DNA of 64,000 bases from assembly GCF_018863195.1 (NCBI RefSeq), contig NZ_JAHKRT010000003.1:248001-312000 (forward strand), written 5' to 3'. Position 1 is the stretch's first letter. Each line of letters opens with the position of its first letter. The stretch comes from Sphingomonas quercus. GTDB lineage: Bacteria; Pseudomonadota; Alphaproteobacteria; Sphingomonadales; Sphingomonadaceae. Both the position numbers and the translations under genes were made by a program. Shown here in pieces: positions 1 through 9,537 of the stretch. The notes under the pieces are model-generated. The model had not been told where the DNA came from. It did not search any database and saw only the letters and a program-made list of their open reading frames with translations.

Positions 1-1
1 C

Positions 2-301
2 GGCCGCACCGCGGCCGACAACGCCACGGTCCGCACCGTGTTCGTCATCGGCCCGGACAAGCGCATCAAGCTGATGCTCAGCTATCCGATGACCACCGGA
101 CGCAATTTTGACGAGATCCTGCGCGTGCTGGATTCGATCCAGCTCACCGCCAGGCATCGCGTCGCCACCCCGGTCAACTGGCGGGACGGCGACAAGGTGA
201 TCATCGCCGGCTCCGTCTCCGACGATGAGGCGAAGACGCTTTATCCGAACGGGTGGGAGGCGCCGCGCCCCTATCTGCGCCTCGTCCCCCAGCCCGAATA
301 A
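2..301 (+). CDS. peroxiredoxin, 1-Cys (Prx6-type), C-terminal part
   Basis: The reading frame is open from the window edge, so the gene starts outside. The last 99 residues contain TVRTVFVIGPDKRIKL and SYPMTTGRNFDEILRVLDS, the typical C-terminal half of Prx6/AhpC-TSA peroxiredoxins that reduce hydroperoxides with a single peroxidatic cysteine; that cysteine lies upstream of the window and cannot be checked. The end (PNGWEAPRPYLRLVPQPE) is the usual arm of this family. The next gene, also sulfur and redox related, starts 4 bases after the stop, which suggests one operon. Confidence 0.85.
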   Translation, partial: GRTAADNATVRTVFVIGPDKRIKLMLSYPMTTGRNFDEILRVLDSIQLTARHRVATPVNWRDGDKVIIAGSVSDDEAKTLYPNGWEAPRPYLRLVPQPE

Positions 302-305
302 GGCG

Positions 306-1370
306 ATGCTTTTCGAAGCCTTCGCCGCGGGTGGCTGCCGCTCCTACATATTGGGATGCGAAGCATCGCGCGCGGCGGTGCTGATCGATCCTGAACTCAG
401 CCTCGCCGATCATTATCGCGGCCATCTGCTCCAGAACGCGCTGACGCTGCGCTACATCGTCGACACCCACACCCACGCCGATCATTTCTCGGCCAGCCGG
501 CAGCTGGGCGCGACGCTCGGCGTGCCGGTGGTGATGCACCGGCAGGCGGCAGCGCCCTATGCCGATCTCCGCCTCGACGACGGCGACATGCTGATCGCCG
601 GCGCGCTCAAGCTGACGGCCATGCACACGCCGGGCCACACCGGCGATTCCATGTGCCTGGTGATGGCCGATCGGGTGTTCACCGGCGACACGCTGCTGAT
701 CGGCGGCACCGGACGCACCGACCTGCCCTCGGGCGACCCTCACGCGCTCTACGAGAGCCTGTTCCAAAAGCTGCTCCGCCTGCCCGGCGACACGCGCGTC
801 TATCCGGCGCATGATTATAAGGACCGCGAGCATTCCACCATCGCCGACGAGATCGCCGCCAATCCCCGCCTTCAGAAGACGGAGCGCGCCGAGTTTGTGG
901 CGATGATGCGCGATCTCGATCTCGCCGCCCCCACCCACCTCACCGAGGCGCTGCGCACCAATATGAGCGGCGGCAAGACGGTGGCCCAGCTCCTCGCCGA
1001 GGCGGCCGCCCGCGTTCCATTCATGGCCATGGAGGAGCTGGATGCGCGGCTCGGCGCCAATAGCGGCGGCGATCTGGTCGTCCTCGATCTGCGTGAGAAG
1101 GAGGCGTTTGCCGCCGGCCACATCTCCGGCGCCCGCCACCTTCCGCGCGGCCAGCTCGAATTGCGCGTCAACAGCGAGCTACCCGATCCCACGGTCCGCA
1201 TCGTCACCTGCTGCGAGTTCGGTAAGATCTCCACGCTCGCCGCCGCTACGCTGCGTGAGCTTGGCTATCTGCGTGCCACAGCGCTCGACGGCGGCATCGC
1301 CGCCTGGCGCACGGCGGGCTATTCGCTGGAGGCAGAGGCGCCGGCCGTTCCACGTCCCTCGTCATCCTGA
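306..1370 (+). CDS. MBL-fold persulfide dioxygenase-like protein with C-terminal rhodanese domain
   Basis: A 354-residue protein starting at the ATG 4 bases after the peroxiredoxin stop; an upstream extension exists only inside that gene. The N-terminal metallo-beta-lactamase fold has THTHADHF (residues 54-61), HTPGHTGDSM and the metal-binding Asp in VFTGDTL, as in ETHE1-type glutathione persulfide dioxygenases. Residues of about 258-345 form a rhodanese domain with VTCCEFGKIS carrying the candidate catalytic cysteine (302/303). The combination fits sulfide/persulfide oxidation coupled to sulfur transfer. Known from the family: Fe(II) enzyme, glutathione persulfide to sulfite. Inferred: exact substrate. 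Confidence 0.85.
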   Translation: MLFEAFAAGGCRSYILGCEASRAAVLIDPELSLADHYRGHLLQNALTLRYIVDTHTHADHFSASRQLGATLGVPVVMHRQAAAPYADLRLDDGDMLIAGALKLTAMHTPGHTGDSMCLVMADRVFTGDTLLIGGTGRTDLPSGDPHALYESLFQKLLRLPGDTRVYPAHDYKDREHSTIADEIAANPRLQKTERAEFVAMMRDLDLAAPTHLTEALRTNMSGGKTVAQLLAEAAARVPFMAMEELDARLGANSGGDLVVLDLREKEAFAAGHISGARHLPRGQLELRVNSELPDPTVRIVTCCEFGKISTLAAATLRELGYLRATALDGGIAAWRTAGYSLEAEAPAVPRPSSS

Positions 1371-1687
1371 CCGCGCCGGAGCGGCCGGATCGCATACCGC
1401 GTTCGCGAGACGAACGGTCGCCTTCCATCTCCGTAGCGGTCATTCGCGTCAGGCTCAGTGAAAGAGCGGCCCTCGGCCGGGAAGGACCATGAGCGACCAC
1501 ATATCAGCAGCGTTTGGGCTGCTCGCTTCGTCTGCAACTGGGCGCGAGCAGCCGCCCCGGCCGATTCCGATGCCAGGTGACCGGTCCGGGATGGGAAGCG
1601 GTCAGCCCGCCTTCGGGCCTCCTGGGCCGAGAACTGGACGTCTTGTTGCTGATCGGAAGCGCAGCGCTTTATCCACTCGCCGTTAAA
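1371..1687. other. intergenic stretch, no supported gene
   Basis: About 317 bases between two convergent genes. Short open frames on both strands have arginine/proline-rich compositions typical of GC-rich noise and no ribosome binding site. No strong terminator hairpin was recognised. Confidence 0.5.
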
Positions 1688-4600
1688 TCAAGGGATCACG
1701 CCGTTGCGCCGGAATGTCGTCTCCACGATCCGGGAGAGGTCGCGCGCCCTGGCGAGGTCAGCCTCGCCCTCGGCGTTCCTTCCCTTGCCGATCAGGGCGA
1801 GGCCGCGGCCGTAATGCATGGCAGCCTCCGTTTCATAGCGGGCGGGCATTTTCTTCAGCCCCTCGTTATAGGCGGCGATCGCCTCGTCAAATCGCCTCAT
1901 CCGCAACAACACGAAGCCAAGACTGTCCTGCGTCGCCTCCGAAGCCTGCAAGGCCAGGGAGGCCCGGCAATCCGCCAGCGCCTGATCCAGCGCGAAATTC
2001 GCGACCGCTGCTTCATAGCAAAGACTATTCAACATGCTGGCGCCCTTGTCCTTTTCGCCGCGTACCTCCGCGAAAAGCTTGGTGGCGCCCTGCTTGTCAC
2101 CGCTGCGTGCGAGCACGCGGGCGATCGTGATTTGGGTCCAGGGGCGTTCCATGGGCGGGGAAAGGTCCCTCAGCTTCTTGTATAAATCCAGCGCGCCCGG
2201 ATAATCTCCTGCATTCTCGCGCAAGGCGGCGAGGCGTGACAACGCGGCCGGCGCGTCGGGCTTGATCGCGAGCGCCGTCTCGACATCGGCAACAGCCTTG
2301 TCACGTTGGTCCGCCGGCCAGATCGCGGACCGCGCCGTCCAGATAGACGGATCATCCGGAGTTTTCGCGACCAGCCCGTCATAGAGGCGCGCGGCATCCG
2401 CCGTCCGCCCGCCATTGCTGAACATTTCGGCGGCAAGCCTGATCGCCCTGGGATCATCGGGATAGGCGGCGAGCAGCGCATCGCCCTCGGCCGCCGCCTT
2501 CTCCCGGCCATCGCGGTGGAGCCTGGCGAGATATCGGGCAGAATAGGCCTGAACAAATTGGGTGGGATCCAGTTTGAGGGCCTGATCATAATCGCCAAGC
2601 GCGCCGTCGATATCGCCCGTGCGGAATTTCGCCGCCCCGCGCGAACCGACGAGCCATGCATCGCCGGGAGTCGCCGCGATCGCCTTGTCAAGAATCGGTA
2701 ACGCCGCGGCGTAATCGTTCATCCCGATCAACACGCCGGCCGCGATCCTCAATCCCGCCCGGTCATCCGGCTTGTCGGCGAGGATTTTGTCGCTCTTTTC
2801 CTTGGCCGCGGCGAACTCGCCTCTCGCCAGAAAGACCTGCGCCTGCCCGGCAAGGGCCGGCACATTATTCGTGTCCAGCTTCAGCGCCTGCGTATAGGCG
2901 TCGAGCGCATCCTGCCAGCGCTTCTGCCGTCCGAACGATTCTCCTCGCAGCACGTAACCGGCGGCATCTTTCGGTGTCTCCGCCTGGAAGGCCGCTTCGT
3001 CGCCATCGGTGGGGCGATAGGCTTGCGGGGGGCGAAGATAGATCGTGACATCCGCCATCGCGCGCAGCGCCTTTTCCGCCTCGGCGGCTTCGGCGGCGGG
3101 GAATTCGGGGACAAGGCTGCGCGTTTCCGCCGTCATGTGGATCACGCCGTCCCGCATCGTCATCCGGCGCAGGAAATGTCGTCCGGCGACGGTGCGATCC
3201 TCGTCGCCTGCCAGCTTGCCCGTAAAATCCCGCCCCCCGCGCGGCAGGATGACCTCCTCCTCGTCGCGGGTGAAGGATGGATAGTTTACCGCGAATGGCG
3301 CGTCCTTATAGGGCCCATCGGCGCGGGTGAAATCGGCGCGCCAGCCGAACGTGGCTCCGTTCACTTCATGGCCCGGCAAGCTCCTGCTGACCCACCAGTC
3401 CATCCGGTCGGTGCCGTCCATCACCATGGTCTCTTCGCCCGTCGCCTTGTCATAGCTGGCGGAGACCCTGGCTGGCGTGATGCTGTCGTACCGACCTCGA
3501 AAATAGTCGCGCAGCGCCTGATCGCGCGCGGCAGGCGTGAGATTGGCGAGACTGATCGAGGTGCCGAAGGCGAGGTCCCCCGTCATCACCACCTCGACAT
3601 GCGCCTTTGCCGGCGCATAGAGTCCGGCCGAGGCGTCCAGCTTCACGATGGAGCGCGTATCCGGCACGTCCGCGGGCGGCGGCATCAGCCGCTCCAGCGT
3701 TGCGCCCCTGGCCCTGAGCGGCAGCACCCAGCCGAACGCCGGCACGCGCAGCCGCGCCAGCGACGTGTCGCCCATGCGCGTGCCGTCCAGCCAATAGGCC
3801 TTGCCGGCGATGGTCGCGCGAACGAGCACGTGGTTGAAGGCGCCGACCCCCGGCAGCCGCTCGTCCATGCCGTCGCCGAGGATCACATTGGCGGCCACCG
3901 GCTCGGCCTGGATGCCGAGGCCGTCGAGCAGCGCCAGCAGCAGCGCCGTCTTGGCCTTGCAATCGCCATAGCGGCGCTGCCAGGTCGCGTCCGCGCTCGC
4001 CGGCACGAGATTGCCGTCGTTGAGGCTGATGGCGACATAGCGCACCTGATCCTGCGCCAGCTCCAGCGCCGCCTCGGCCTGCTTCACGGGATCGTTGGAA
4101 GCGGCGCGGATGCGCGCGACCTCGGCCTTGAGCGGGGAGGCAGCGTCAAGCGTCCGTGCCTTGGTGAAGAGCGGGGCGAACAGGGCCGCCACCTCTTCCC
4201 AGGAGCGAAAATCGCTGAACGACAGTAGGCGACCGAGTTGGAAACGCGCCGGTGCGCCCGCCGGCGACACGAGGGGCTGCACATCGGCGACATCCAGCGT
4301 CAGCCGTTGCCCGACCACCTTGGGCGTGGCGGGCAGGTCGGTCGGGCGCCAGCGCATCGGCTGGCCTTTGTCCCACTGGGCGGAAAGGTGGAAGGCACGG
4401 ATGGGCACCCCCGCCCCGCCGATCAGCATGCGCTCCCCATGGCCGGCGAGCACCGGATCGCGCCGCTCCAGCGTATAGGCTATGTCGATCGTGTCGCCGA
4501 CCTCCAGCGCCTCCGGCTGCATCGTCGCGGTCAGCACCCCATCGAGCGCCGCCAGTTCGAGGTTGTTCTCGCGGCGCAGGATCGTGAAATCCTCGGGCTT

Positions 4601-4960
4601 GACCGCCAGCTCGCGTGTCTGGCCCTGGTGGATCACGCGGATATGATGGACCGTGAGCACATCGCTGTCCGGACGCCAGACGAGACTGAGGGCGTTGGAT
4701 GCCGCCAGCCCTTGCGGCGTCTGGATACGCGAGACGCTATGCACATAGATCGCGGTGCCACCGGCCCTGAAATTGAGCTGCTGGTCGAGCAGCAATATGC
4801 GAATTGCCGCATCGTCACCGGGCACACCGGCAGGTGTGGCAATGGCTTGCACCCAGTCAGGAGCCGGCGCGAGCAACAACTTGTCCGCGGCGGACGCACT
4901 GGCTGGCGATACAAGCACGGCCACCAGTCCGAACAGTGGTCCGGCCAAACGCATCGACAT
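1688..4960 (-). CDS. secreted DUF3857/transglutaminase-like protein with TPR repeats
   Basis: A protein of 1090 residues. The ATG at 4960 is preferred over an upstream in-frame GTG because GGAAGGGG lies just before it and a signal peptide follows (MSMRLAGPLFGLVAVLVSPASA...). After a DUF3857-like beta domain comes a transglutaminase-like core: YGDCKAKTALLLALL with the putative catalytic Cys near residue 334, then AFNHVLVRA (His) and YWLDGTR (Asp). The C-terminal 450 residues are TPR repeats (for example ALDAYTQALKLDTNNVPALA). Such proteins are exported to the periplasm or cell surface; a protease or structural role is assumed for the family, but the substrate is unknown. The gene is monocistronic as far as can be seen. 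Confidence 0.85.
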   Translation of the reverse strand: MSMRLAGPLFGLVAVLVSPASASAADKLLLAPAPDWVQAIATPAGVPGDDAAIRILLLDQQLNFRAGGTAIYVHSVSRIQTPQGLAASNALSLVWRPDSDVLTVHHIRVIHQGQTRELAVKPEDFTILRRENNLELAALDGVLTATMQPEALEVGDTIDIAYTLERRDPVLAGHGERMLIGGAGVPIRAFHLSAQWDKGQPMRWRPTDLPATPKVVGQRLTLDVADVQPLVSPAGAPARFQLGRLLSFSDFRSWEEVAALFAPLFTKARTLDAASPLKAEVARIRAASNDPVKQAEAALELAQDQVRYVAISLNDGNLVPASADATWQRRYGDCKAKTALLLALLDGLGIQAEPVAANVILGDGMDERLPGVGAFNHVLVRATIAGKAYWLDGTRMGDTSLARLRVPAFGWVLPLRARGATLERLMPPPADVPDTRSIVKLDASAGLYAPAKAHVEVVMTGDLAFGTSISLANLTPAARDQALRDYFRGRYDSITPARVSASYDKATGEETMVMDGTDRMDWWVSRSLPGHEVNGATFGWRADFTRADGPYKDAPFAVNYPSFTRDEEEVILPRGGRDFTGKLAGDEDRTVAGRHFLRRMTMRDGVIHMTAETRSLVPEFPAAEAAEAEKALRAMADVTIYLRPPQAYRPTDGDEAAFQAETPKDAAGYVLRGESFGRQKRWQDALDAYTQALKLDTNNVPALAGQAQVFLARGEFAAAKEKSDKILADKPDDRAGLRIAAGVLIGMNDYAAALPILDKAIAATPGDAWLVGSRGAAKFRTGDIDGALGDYDQALKLDPTQFVQAYSARYLARLHRDGREKAAAEGDALLAAYPDDPRAIRLAAEMFSNGGRTADAARLYDGLVAKTPDDPSIWTARSAIWPADQRDKAVADVETALAIKPDAPAALSRLAALRENAGDYPGALDLYKKLRDLSPPMERPWTQITIARVLARSGDKQGATKLFAEVRGEKDKGASMLNSLCYEAAVANFALDQALADCRASLALQASEATQDSLGFVLLRMRRFDEAIAAYNEGLKKMPARYETEAAMHYGRGLALIGKGRNAEGEADLARARDLSRIVETTFRRNGVIP

Positions 4961-5057
4961 TGCCCCTTCCTTCGCGTCCACGTCGCGATGATCCCCCGGG
5001 CTCTAAGACCGATCAAAGCCATGCGTTCAAGAGATAGATCGACGGTTTCGGGGCTAT

Positions 5058-5342
5058 CTACAAAGTATGCGCTTTTTCTGGTCGCCTTGGATGCCCGTGC
5101 TCGGTTCGGGGTGGGAAGCGGACATTCACGCGGCGGCGGATCGCAGCAACGCCCAAAGCGACGAGGGCGCCCAGGTGGATGAGCAGGGTGAAGACAAACA
5201 GGCCAAAAGCGACGAGCAACGTATCGCCCTGGATACTGTCACCGTCCGGCACGCCAGCAGCAGGGAACGGGGACCGATCCCCCTGGGCGGACAAGGGTGA
5301 GGGCTCCGGGAATGACAGGAGATAATTTACGATCCAGCGCAC
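5058..5342 (-). CDS. small putative membrane protein, start uncertain
   Basis: An open frame of 94 codons from a GTG with one clear hydrophobic helix (GDTLLVAFGLFVFTLLIHLG) and a basic C-terminus. The frame remains open upstream of the GTG and encodes another hydrophobic stretch (ADTLILPTVLIAVPIGFEV) before an in-frame stop near 5450, but no ATG or ribosome binding site occurs there. Either the GTG is used or this is a gene that lost its 5' end. No family recognised. Confidence 0.35.
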   Translation of the reverse strand: MRWIVNYLLSFPEPSPLSAQGDRSPFPAAGVPDGDSIQGDTLLVAFGLFVFTLLIHLGALVALGVAAIRRRVNVRFPPRTEHGHPRRPEKAHTL

Positions 5343-5502
5343 TTCGAAACCGATGGGTACGGCAATCAGAACCGTTGGTAGAATGAGAGTGTCAGCTATC
5401 GGCCTATAGCTGATATTTGCTCCGCCTGGCTGGAACCGCGGCTATCCGCCCAGCAGCGGACGTTCCCCGCTGTTACAGGTGTCTCGTCAGGCTCCGTCGC
5501 AC

Positions 5503-6489
5503 TTAGTCCTTGCGGAGGAGGAACAGGCGCGCCTTGTCAGTCCGTGGATCGTCGTGAAGGCGCCACGAGAAGCCCGCCTTCTCGAACAGAGACATCAGGT
5601 AAGGTTGCGTAAAACCCAACTCCATCCAACCTCGAAGCCGCATCACGGCAACGTTCTGCCAGTCCAGTCTAATGCCCCAGTCGTAGGGAAGTAGGGCCTG
5701 GCCCTTCGGGACGATCGGTTCCCCTGCCAATATCAGACGACCTCCCGCCTTCAGCATGCCATGAAGGCGCGGTATCAGATCTCGGAAGTTGAACGCATGG
5801 TGAAAGCTCTCGTAGAAGAGGATAAGATCATAGGCGCAGTCATGACCTGCGGGATTGAACCCAAAAAGTCCCTTATAAGCATGGAGATCGACGTCATACT
5901 GACCCGCCGATGCTTCTACAGCCTGGCAAAAGCCCTGATCAACATCAACAGTATCGACTTTCGCACCTAGTCGGGCGAATGCGAGTGCATTGCGGCCGAA
6001 GCCGGCACCGTATTCCAGGACTCTGTCACCCTCCCGAATGCCGCTGTGGAGCAAGATGTTCCCCATAGCCAGCACGTGTGGCGCAGCTTCGTCGGCTCGC
6101 CCGGTGGAATAGAAGCTTGGTCGTCGGAGGAAATCCATGGTTAGAACCTCCGGCGACTCCTCGCACGTAACTGGATCGTAACTGCTCCGCAGCGTGATCT
6201 CGCTCCAGAGGCGCAGCTGTTGCCTAGCATAATCAGCGGTCTCGACATCCAGAGAAGGGTCGAACCACTCCGGCAACTCCAATACGCTGTTTCCAAACTC
6301 GCCATGTCGAGCAGGCTGGAGAAACACCTCAACAGCCTTATCGAGATCGGCAATGCTTAGTCGCCTAACAGCTTCCTCCTCCGCCGGAGCGATTTGGCCA
6401 TCAGCGGGGGCCTGAACGTTGGCTCGGAGGATGTGCGACCTGAGACCTCCTCCGACGCGTCTCCATAGGGCAGTTCGCGTAACAGGCAC
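5503..6489 (-). CDS. SAM-dependent methyltransferase
   Basis: A protein of up to 328 residues (GTG start, no good ribosome binding site, so the true start may be internal). The class I methyltransferase motif I is clear: VLEYGAGFGRNALAFARLGA, followed by VDTVDVDQGF (acidic residue binding the ribose) and YDLILFYESFHHAF (motif IV region) and LKAGGRLILAGEP. The N-terminal 130 residues are not recognised. The substrate is unknown; a sugar- or lipid-linked methylation would fit similar proteins near glycan genes, but no such genes are beside it. Confidence 0.7.
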   Translation of the reverse strand: MPVTRTALWRRVGGGLRSHILRANVQAPADGQIAPAEEEAVRRLSIADLDKAVEVFLQPARHGEFGNSVLELPEWFDPSLDVETADYARQQLRLWSEITLRSSYDPVTCEESPEVLTMDFLRRPSFYSTGRADEAAPHVLAMGNILLHSGIREGDRVLEYGAGFGRNALAFARLGAKVDTVDVDQGFCQAVEASAGQYDVDLHAYKGLFGFNPAGHDCAYDLILFYESFHHAFNFRDLIPRLHGMLKAGGRLILAGEPIVPKGQALLPYDWGIRLDWQNVAVMRLRGWMELGFTQPYLMSLFEKAGFSWRLHDDPRTDKARLFLLRKD

Positions 6490-6934
6490 CGATCGCTCCA
6501 GCGCATCTTCGTGGGAAGCCTAGATGCCCGAGCCATCAGCCGAGGTGAAGCGAGATATGTGCCTGACAGGGGGACAAGCGTTGCGCATCTCGAGCCGAGA
6601 CTGCCTGAAAGCGGCACGTCCGCATTTCGTCGATGATAGACGTCCAGCCGTTAAGCGTTATCGTTCCTCGCCGCTTTGGCTGCTCGGTCCGCCAGGCCCG
6701 TCGAGAGCGCCCCGGACGCGCTTTCCGTCGAACGACTGAAATGGAGCGCCGGGCTGCCTGCTGCGTAGGTCACATCAGCTTCGTGTGGAAGCTGGCAACT
6801 AACCCTTCACAGTACAGAGCGCCCCTTGCCTTTGCCACCATTTCGGACCCTTTCGTCAGGCTTTGCAACCTCGGCGGGTTGACCGGGCGCCTGTCGGCAG
6901 GCGAGCCTTCTCTGCTCGAAATGGGGAGTCGATT
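6490..6934. other. intergenic stretch, no supported gene
   Basis: About 445 bases between divergent genes. Overlapping open frames on both strands lack ribosome binding sites and have noise-like composition. It should contain promoters for the flanking genes, but none is obvious. Confidence 0.4.
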
Positions 6935-7501
6935 ATGCGCATCATGCTTTCGATCAGCGCCTTGTTGGCGACCGTCGCGGCGGCTCCGGCCTTTGCGGCT
7001 TGTTCCGTTTCATCGGATGTCGGCGCGGCCGTCAAGGAGGTGGGCGCATCCACCACCGAGGGCGCGCAGATCGTCGTCTCGATGAGCATGATGCCGAAGC
7101 TGTTGCGCATCGACTATAAGAGCGCTGCAAAGAGGCCCGAATGCGATCTGGGCCCATTGGCCGCAGGCGATGCCCGATATGAACTCTGGGGTGAGGACAA
7201 GCCTTCTCGCGAACGCAGGGCCATTCCCAAGGCAAAGGGCGCGCCGATCGCGCTCGTCATTCCCGTCACCGATATCATCAAGGCCATCGAGGCATCCCGC
7301 GCCGGAAAGCCCGGCACGGTGGAAGGCTATCTGCTCGCGACCATCACCGCGTCCGATCTCACCGGCTGGCGCTTCTATACCGGCATGCCCAGTCCGGAGA
7401 CGCTGCGACACGACATGGCAGAGGTGTTGGCGGGAGGCGCCAGCCCGATCTTCCGCAACGGCACTGACGGGAACACATCGTTGTTCGTTCATAAGGGCTG
7501 A
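6935..7501 (+). CDS. secreted protein of unknown function
   Basis: A 188-residue protein from the ATG at 6935, preceded by GGGGAG at the right distance; an in-frame upstream ATG gives an implausible arginine-rich extension. A Sec signal peptide is clear: MRIMLSISALLATVAAAPAF then cleavage after AFA. The mature protein (ACSVSSDVG...) has only two cysteines in the first 110 residues and no motif I recognise. It contains ELWGEDKPSRERRAIPKAKG and ends SPIFRNGTDGNTSLFVHKG. Probably periplasmic; function unknown. Confidence 0.65.
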   Translation: MRIMLSISALLATVAAAPAFAACSVSSDVGAAVKEVGASTTEGAQIVVSMSMMPKLLRIDYKSAAKRPECDLGPLAAGDARYELWGEDKPSRERRAIPKAKGAPIALVIPVTDIIKAIEASRAGKPGTVEGYLLATITASDLTGWRFYTGMPSPETLRHDMAEVLAGGASPIFRNGTDGNTSLFVHKG

Positions 7502-8025
7502 CCGCGATGCCGTCGTTCCTCTCTCCTCGCGGTCGCGGCCGCGGAAATGGTCTCGTTGACCAGCTCAACGGCGATGGCCCGTTTCCGACCTTCCAGCAGC
7601 GCGTATGCCAGGCCAGCCGGCGATTCCATCCGACCCGGGTTACCCCGTCCCACCGTACCGACATGCGGCTCATCGGCACGGCCTTGGGCATTGCGGCGTG
7701 GCGGGGCGACCGCACCGGGAGCACCACTGTCACCGATACCTGCCAACGGGCAACAGCAATCTCAACCCGCCTACAGTTACGACAATTCGACCGGATCGTC
7801 GCGGCGACGAACGCCAATGGCCTCTACAATATGTCCACCGGGCGCCGCCATCGGGCGCCCTGACCCTATCGGACCGGTCGCGGTCGCGATCACCAAGGGC
7901 CGCCAATTAAGTACGCTAAGGGGCGGGCGCGATACTACAGTGTCATTCTGGCCCGTTGCGATCTTATCTCGGCAGCCATAGACCGCCCCGACGACGGCGT
8001 GTGTCCCGACGGCATGGAGAGAGCA
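7502..8025. other. intergenic stretch, no supported gene
   Basis: About 520 bases with several overlapping frames on both strands (for example 7507-7863) but no ribosome binding site or recognisable domain. It may hold the remains of a small gene; nothing definite can be said. Confidence 0.4.
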
Positions 8026-8988
8026 ATGCAGGTGTCCGAAGAAATAATTCGCGATGTTTATCGCGGTCTCCTCGGCCGGGAGCCTGAAAATGAGGACGTC
8101 GTCCGCATGCATGCGGCGAGCGGCCGCACGCTAGCTGAGACCCTGGCCTCCGCGCTTCAGTCAGAGGAGTTTCGAAGCCGTTTCCGCGCTCCTGGCGATC
8201 CGGCGCGGATCGGGCGCCACCTCGAAGCTCGAGAAAACCGCGTCGAGGTGGACTGCACGCCGGATCAGGAGCAGGCTATGTTCGAGAGGATCGCTCGCCA
8301 TTGGCAGTCATTCGGCGAGACTGAACCATATTGGTCGGTTCTCACAAATCCCCTGTTTTTCAAGGACACGCTTCCCGAACACATCGACGGATTCTTCGAG
8401 CACGGGCGATCGGATGTAGAGAGAAGCCTGAATTATCTGCGCCGTGCGGATCTGGCTTGCGAGCATGTCGAGCGAGCGCTTGATTTCGGTTGCGGTGTGG
8501 GCCGCCTTACCGTGGCCCTGGCCCGCTATGCAAATACTGTCGTCGGGGTCGACATATCGCCAGGTCATCTTCGTGAAGCCGAGAAGTCCGCCGCCCGCTT
8601 CGGAATCGACAATGCCCAATTTCGACTGATTTCGAACGTCGCCGATCTCGATACGATTGGCAATTTCGATCTCATCGTCAGCAGGATCGTGCTCCAGCAC
8701 AATCCACCCCCCGTGATGGCTGCTCTCTATCGTAAGCTGTTGGGCTGCTTGCGGCCCCGCGGCATGGCCGTAGTCCAGATGCCGACTTACATTGCCGGCC
8801 AGTCGTTCGCGGTGGCGCCCTATCTGTCGGGTCCTGAGGAGCCAATGGAGATGAACGCGCTGCCGCAGCACGAGATATTTAGCATCATCGAAGCATCCGG
8901 GTGCAGGGTCATCGAGGTGCGGGAATGTTCTCATCTCGGCGACGTGGACGGGATTTCGCACACCTTTGCGGTGCAACGGCGGGCTTAG
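8026..8988 (+). CDS. SAM-dependent methyltransferase with N-terminal DUF4214-like segment
   Basis: The start at 8026 is chosen because GGAGAGAG ends three bases upstream; a GTG at 7999 is also in frame. The 320-residue protein opens with EEIIRDVYRGLLGREPENED and an ASALQSEEFRSRF segment, like DUF4214 repeats found in surface-glycan and S-layer-linked proteins. Residues of about 145-250 are a class I methyltransferase: ALDFGCGVGRLTVALARYA (motif I), VVGVDISPGHL (motif II), FDLIVSRIVLQHN (motif IV) and RPRGMAVVQMP. A role in modifying a saccharide or lipid is only an inference from the DUF4214 segment. Confidence 0.78.
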   Translation: MQVSEEIIRDVYRGLLGREPENEDVVRMHAASGRTLAETLASALQSEEFRSRFRAPGDPARIGRHLEARENRVEVDCTPDQEQAMFERIARHWQSFGETEPYWSVLTNPLFFKDTLPEHIDGFFEHGRSDVERSLNYLRRADLACEHVERALDFGCGVGRLTVALARYANTVVGVDISPGHLREAEKSAARFGIDNAQFRLISNVADLDTIGNFDLIVSRIVLQHNPPPVMAALYRKLLGCLRPRGMAVVQMPTYIAGQSFAVAPYLSGPEEPMEMNALPQHEIFSIIEASGCRVIEVRECSHLGDVDGISHTFAVQRRA

Positions 8989-9537
8989 CCCTGCCCGTGC
9001 ACTAATGCCGGCGGGTTGGACGGACAGACAGCGGGAGGGATGATCGCGCACCCCGAGCGACGATTCGAGAATTGTACAGCGCATGCATGAGGACCAGGAA
9101 AGCGGAGGACCGCCCGGCGAGGCTGACAGGGGGTTCTATGGCCGATGGGCACCTGCGCGCCCCCTCCAGATTACACGTCGAGCCAGTAGACACGCTGCGG
9201 GCCGCGGGGGCGTCTAGCTGTACTCCCCGGCGCCGCAGAGACGAGGCCGGACGAAACTCGTCCGCAACCGTTGGGACCGAAAGCACCGACGTGCTGACGG
9301 AAGCTGCCATCGATCGAATCGAGGTGAAACGGCCGTAAAGATCCTTCGAGCCGCCGAGGAACAGGGTGAACGAATACCAGGTCTCAGGACTCACGGCGCA
9401 GCCGCTGAATGACTGGCTTGGGCCGCGAGGCCGGCCGGCCAGCTTATACCTCGAACTGTCTAGCCGCTTTCGGCCCCGGAAGCCGACCGGCGGCTTCCGG
9501 GCAGCGCAGCATAAAAACCCACCCTTGGTTCGCTCCG
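8989..9537. other. intergenic stretch, no supported gene
   Basis: About 550 bases between convergent genes. Open frames at 9002-9394 (minus) and 9072-9338 (plus) overlap each other and show neither ribosome binding sites nor domains. The sequence CGGCCCCGGAAGCCG ... CGGCTTCCGGGCAGC near 9470-9505 forms an imperfect inverted repeat that could act as a terminator. Confidence 0.4.

Noticed and set aside
3023-4228. Long plus-strand open frame of about 400 codons opposite the transglutaminase/TPR gene
   Set aside because: It is the antisense shadow of a GC-rich gene: histidine/arginine-rich, no domain, no ribosome binding site.
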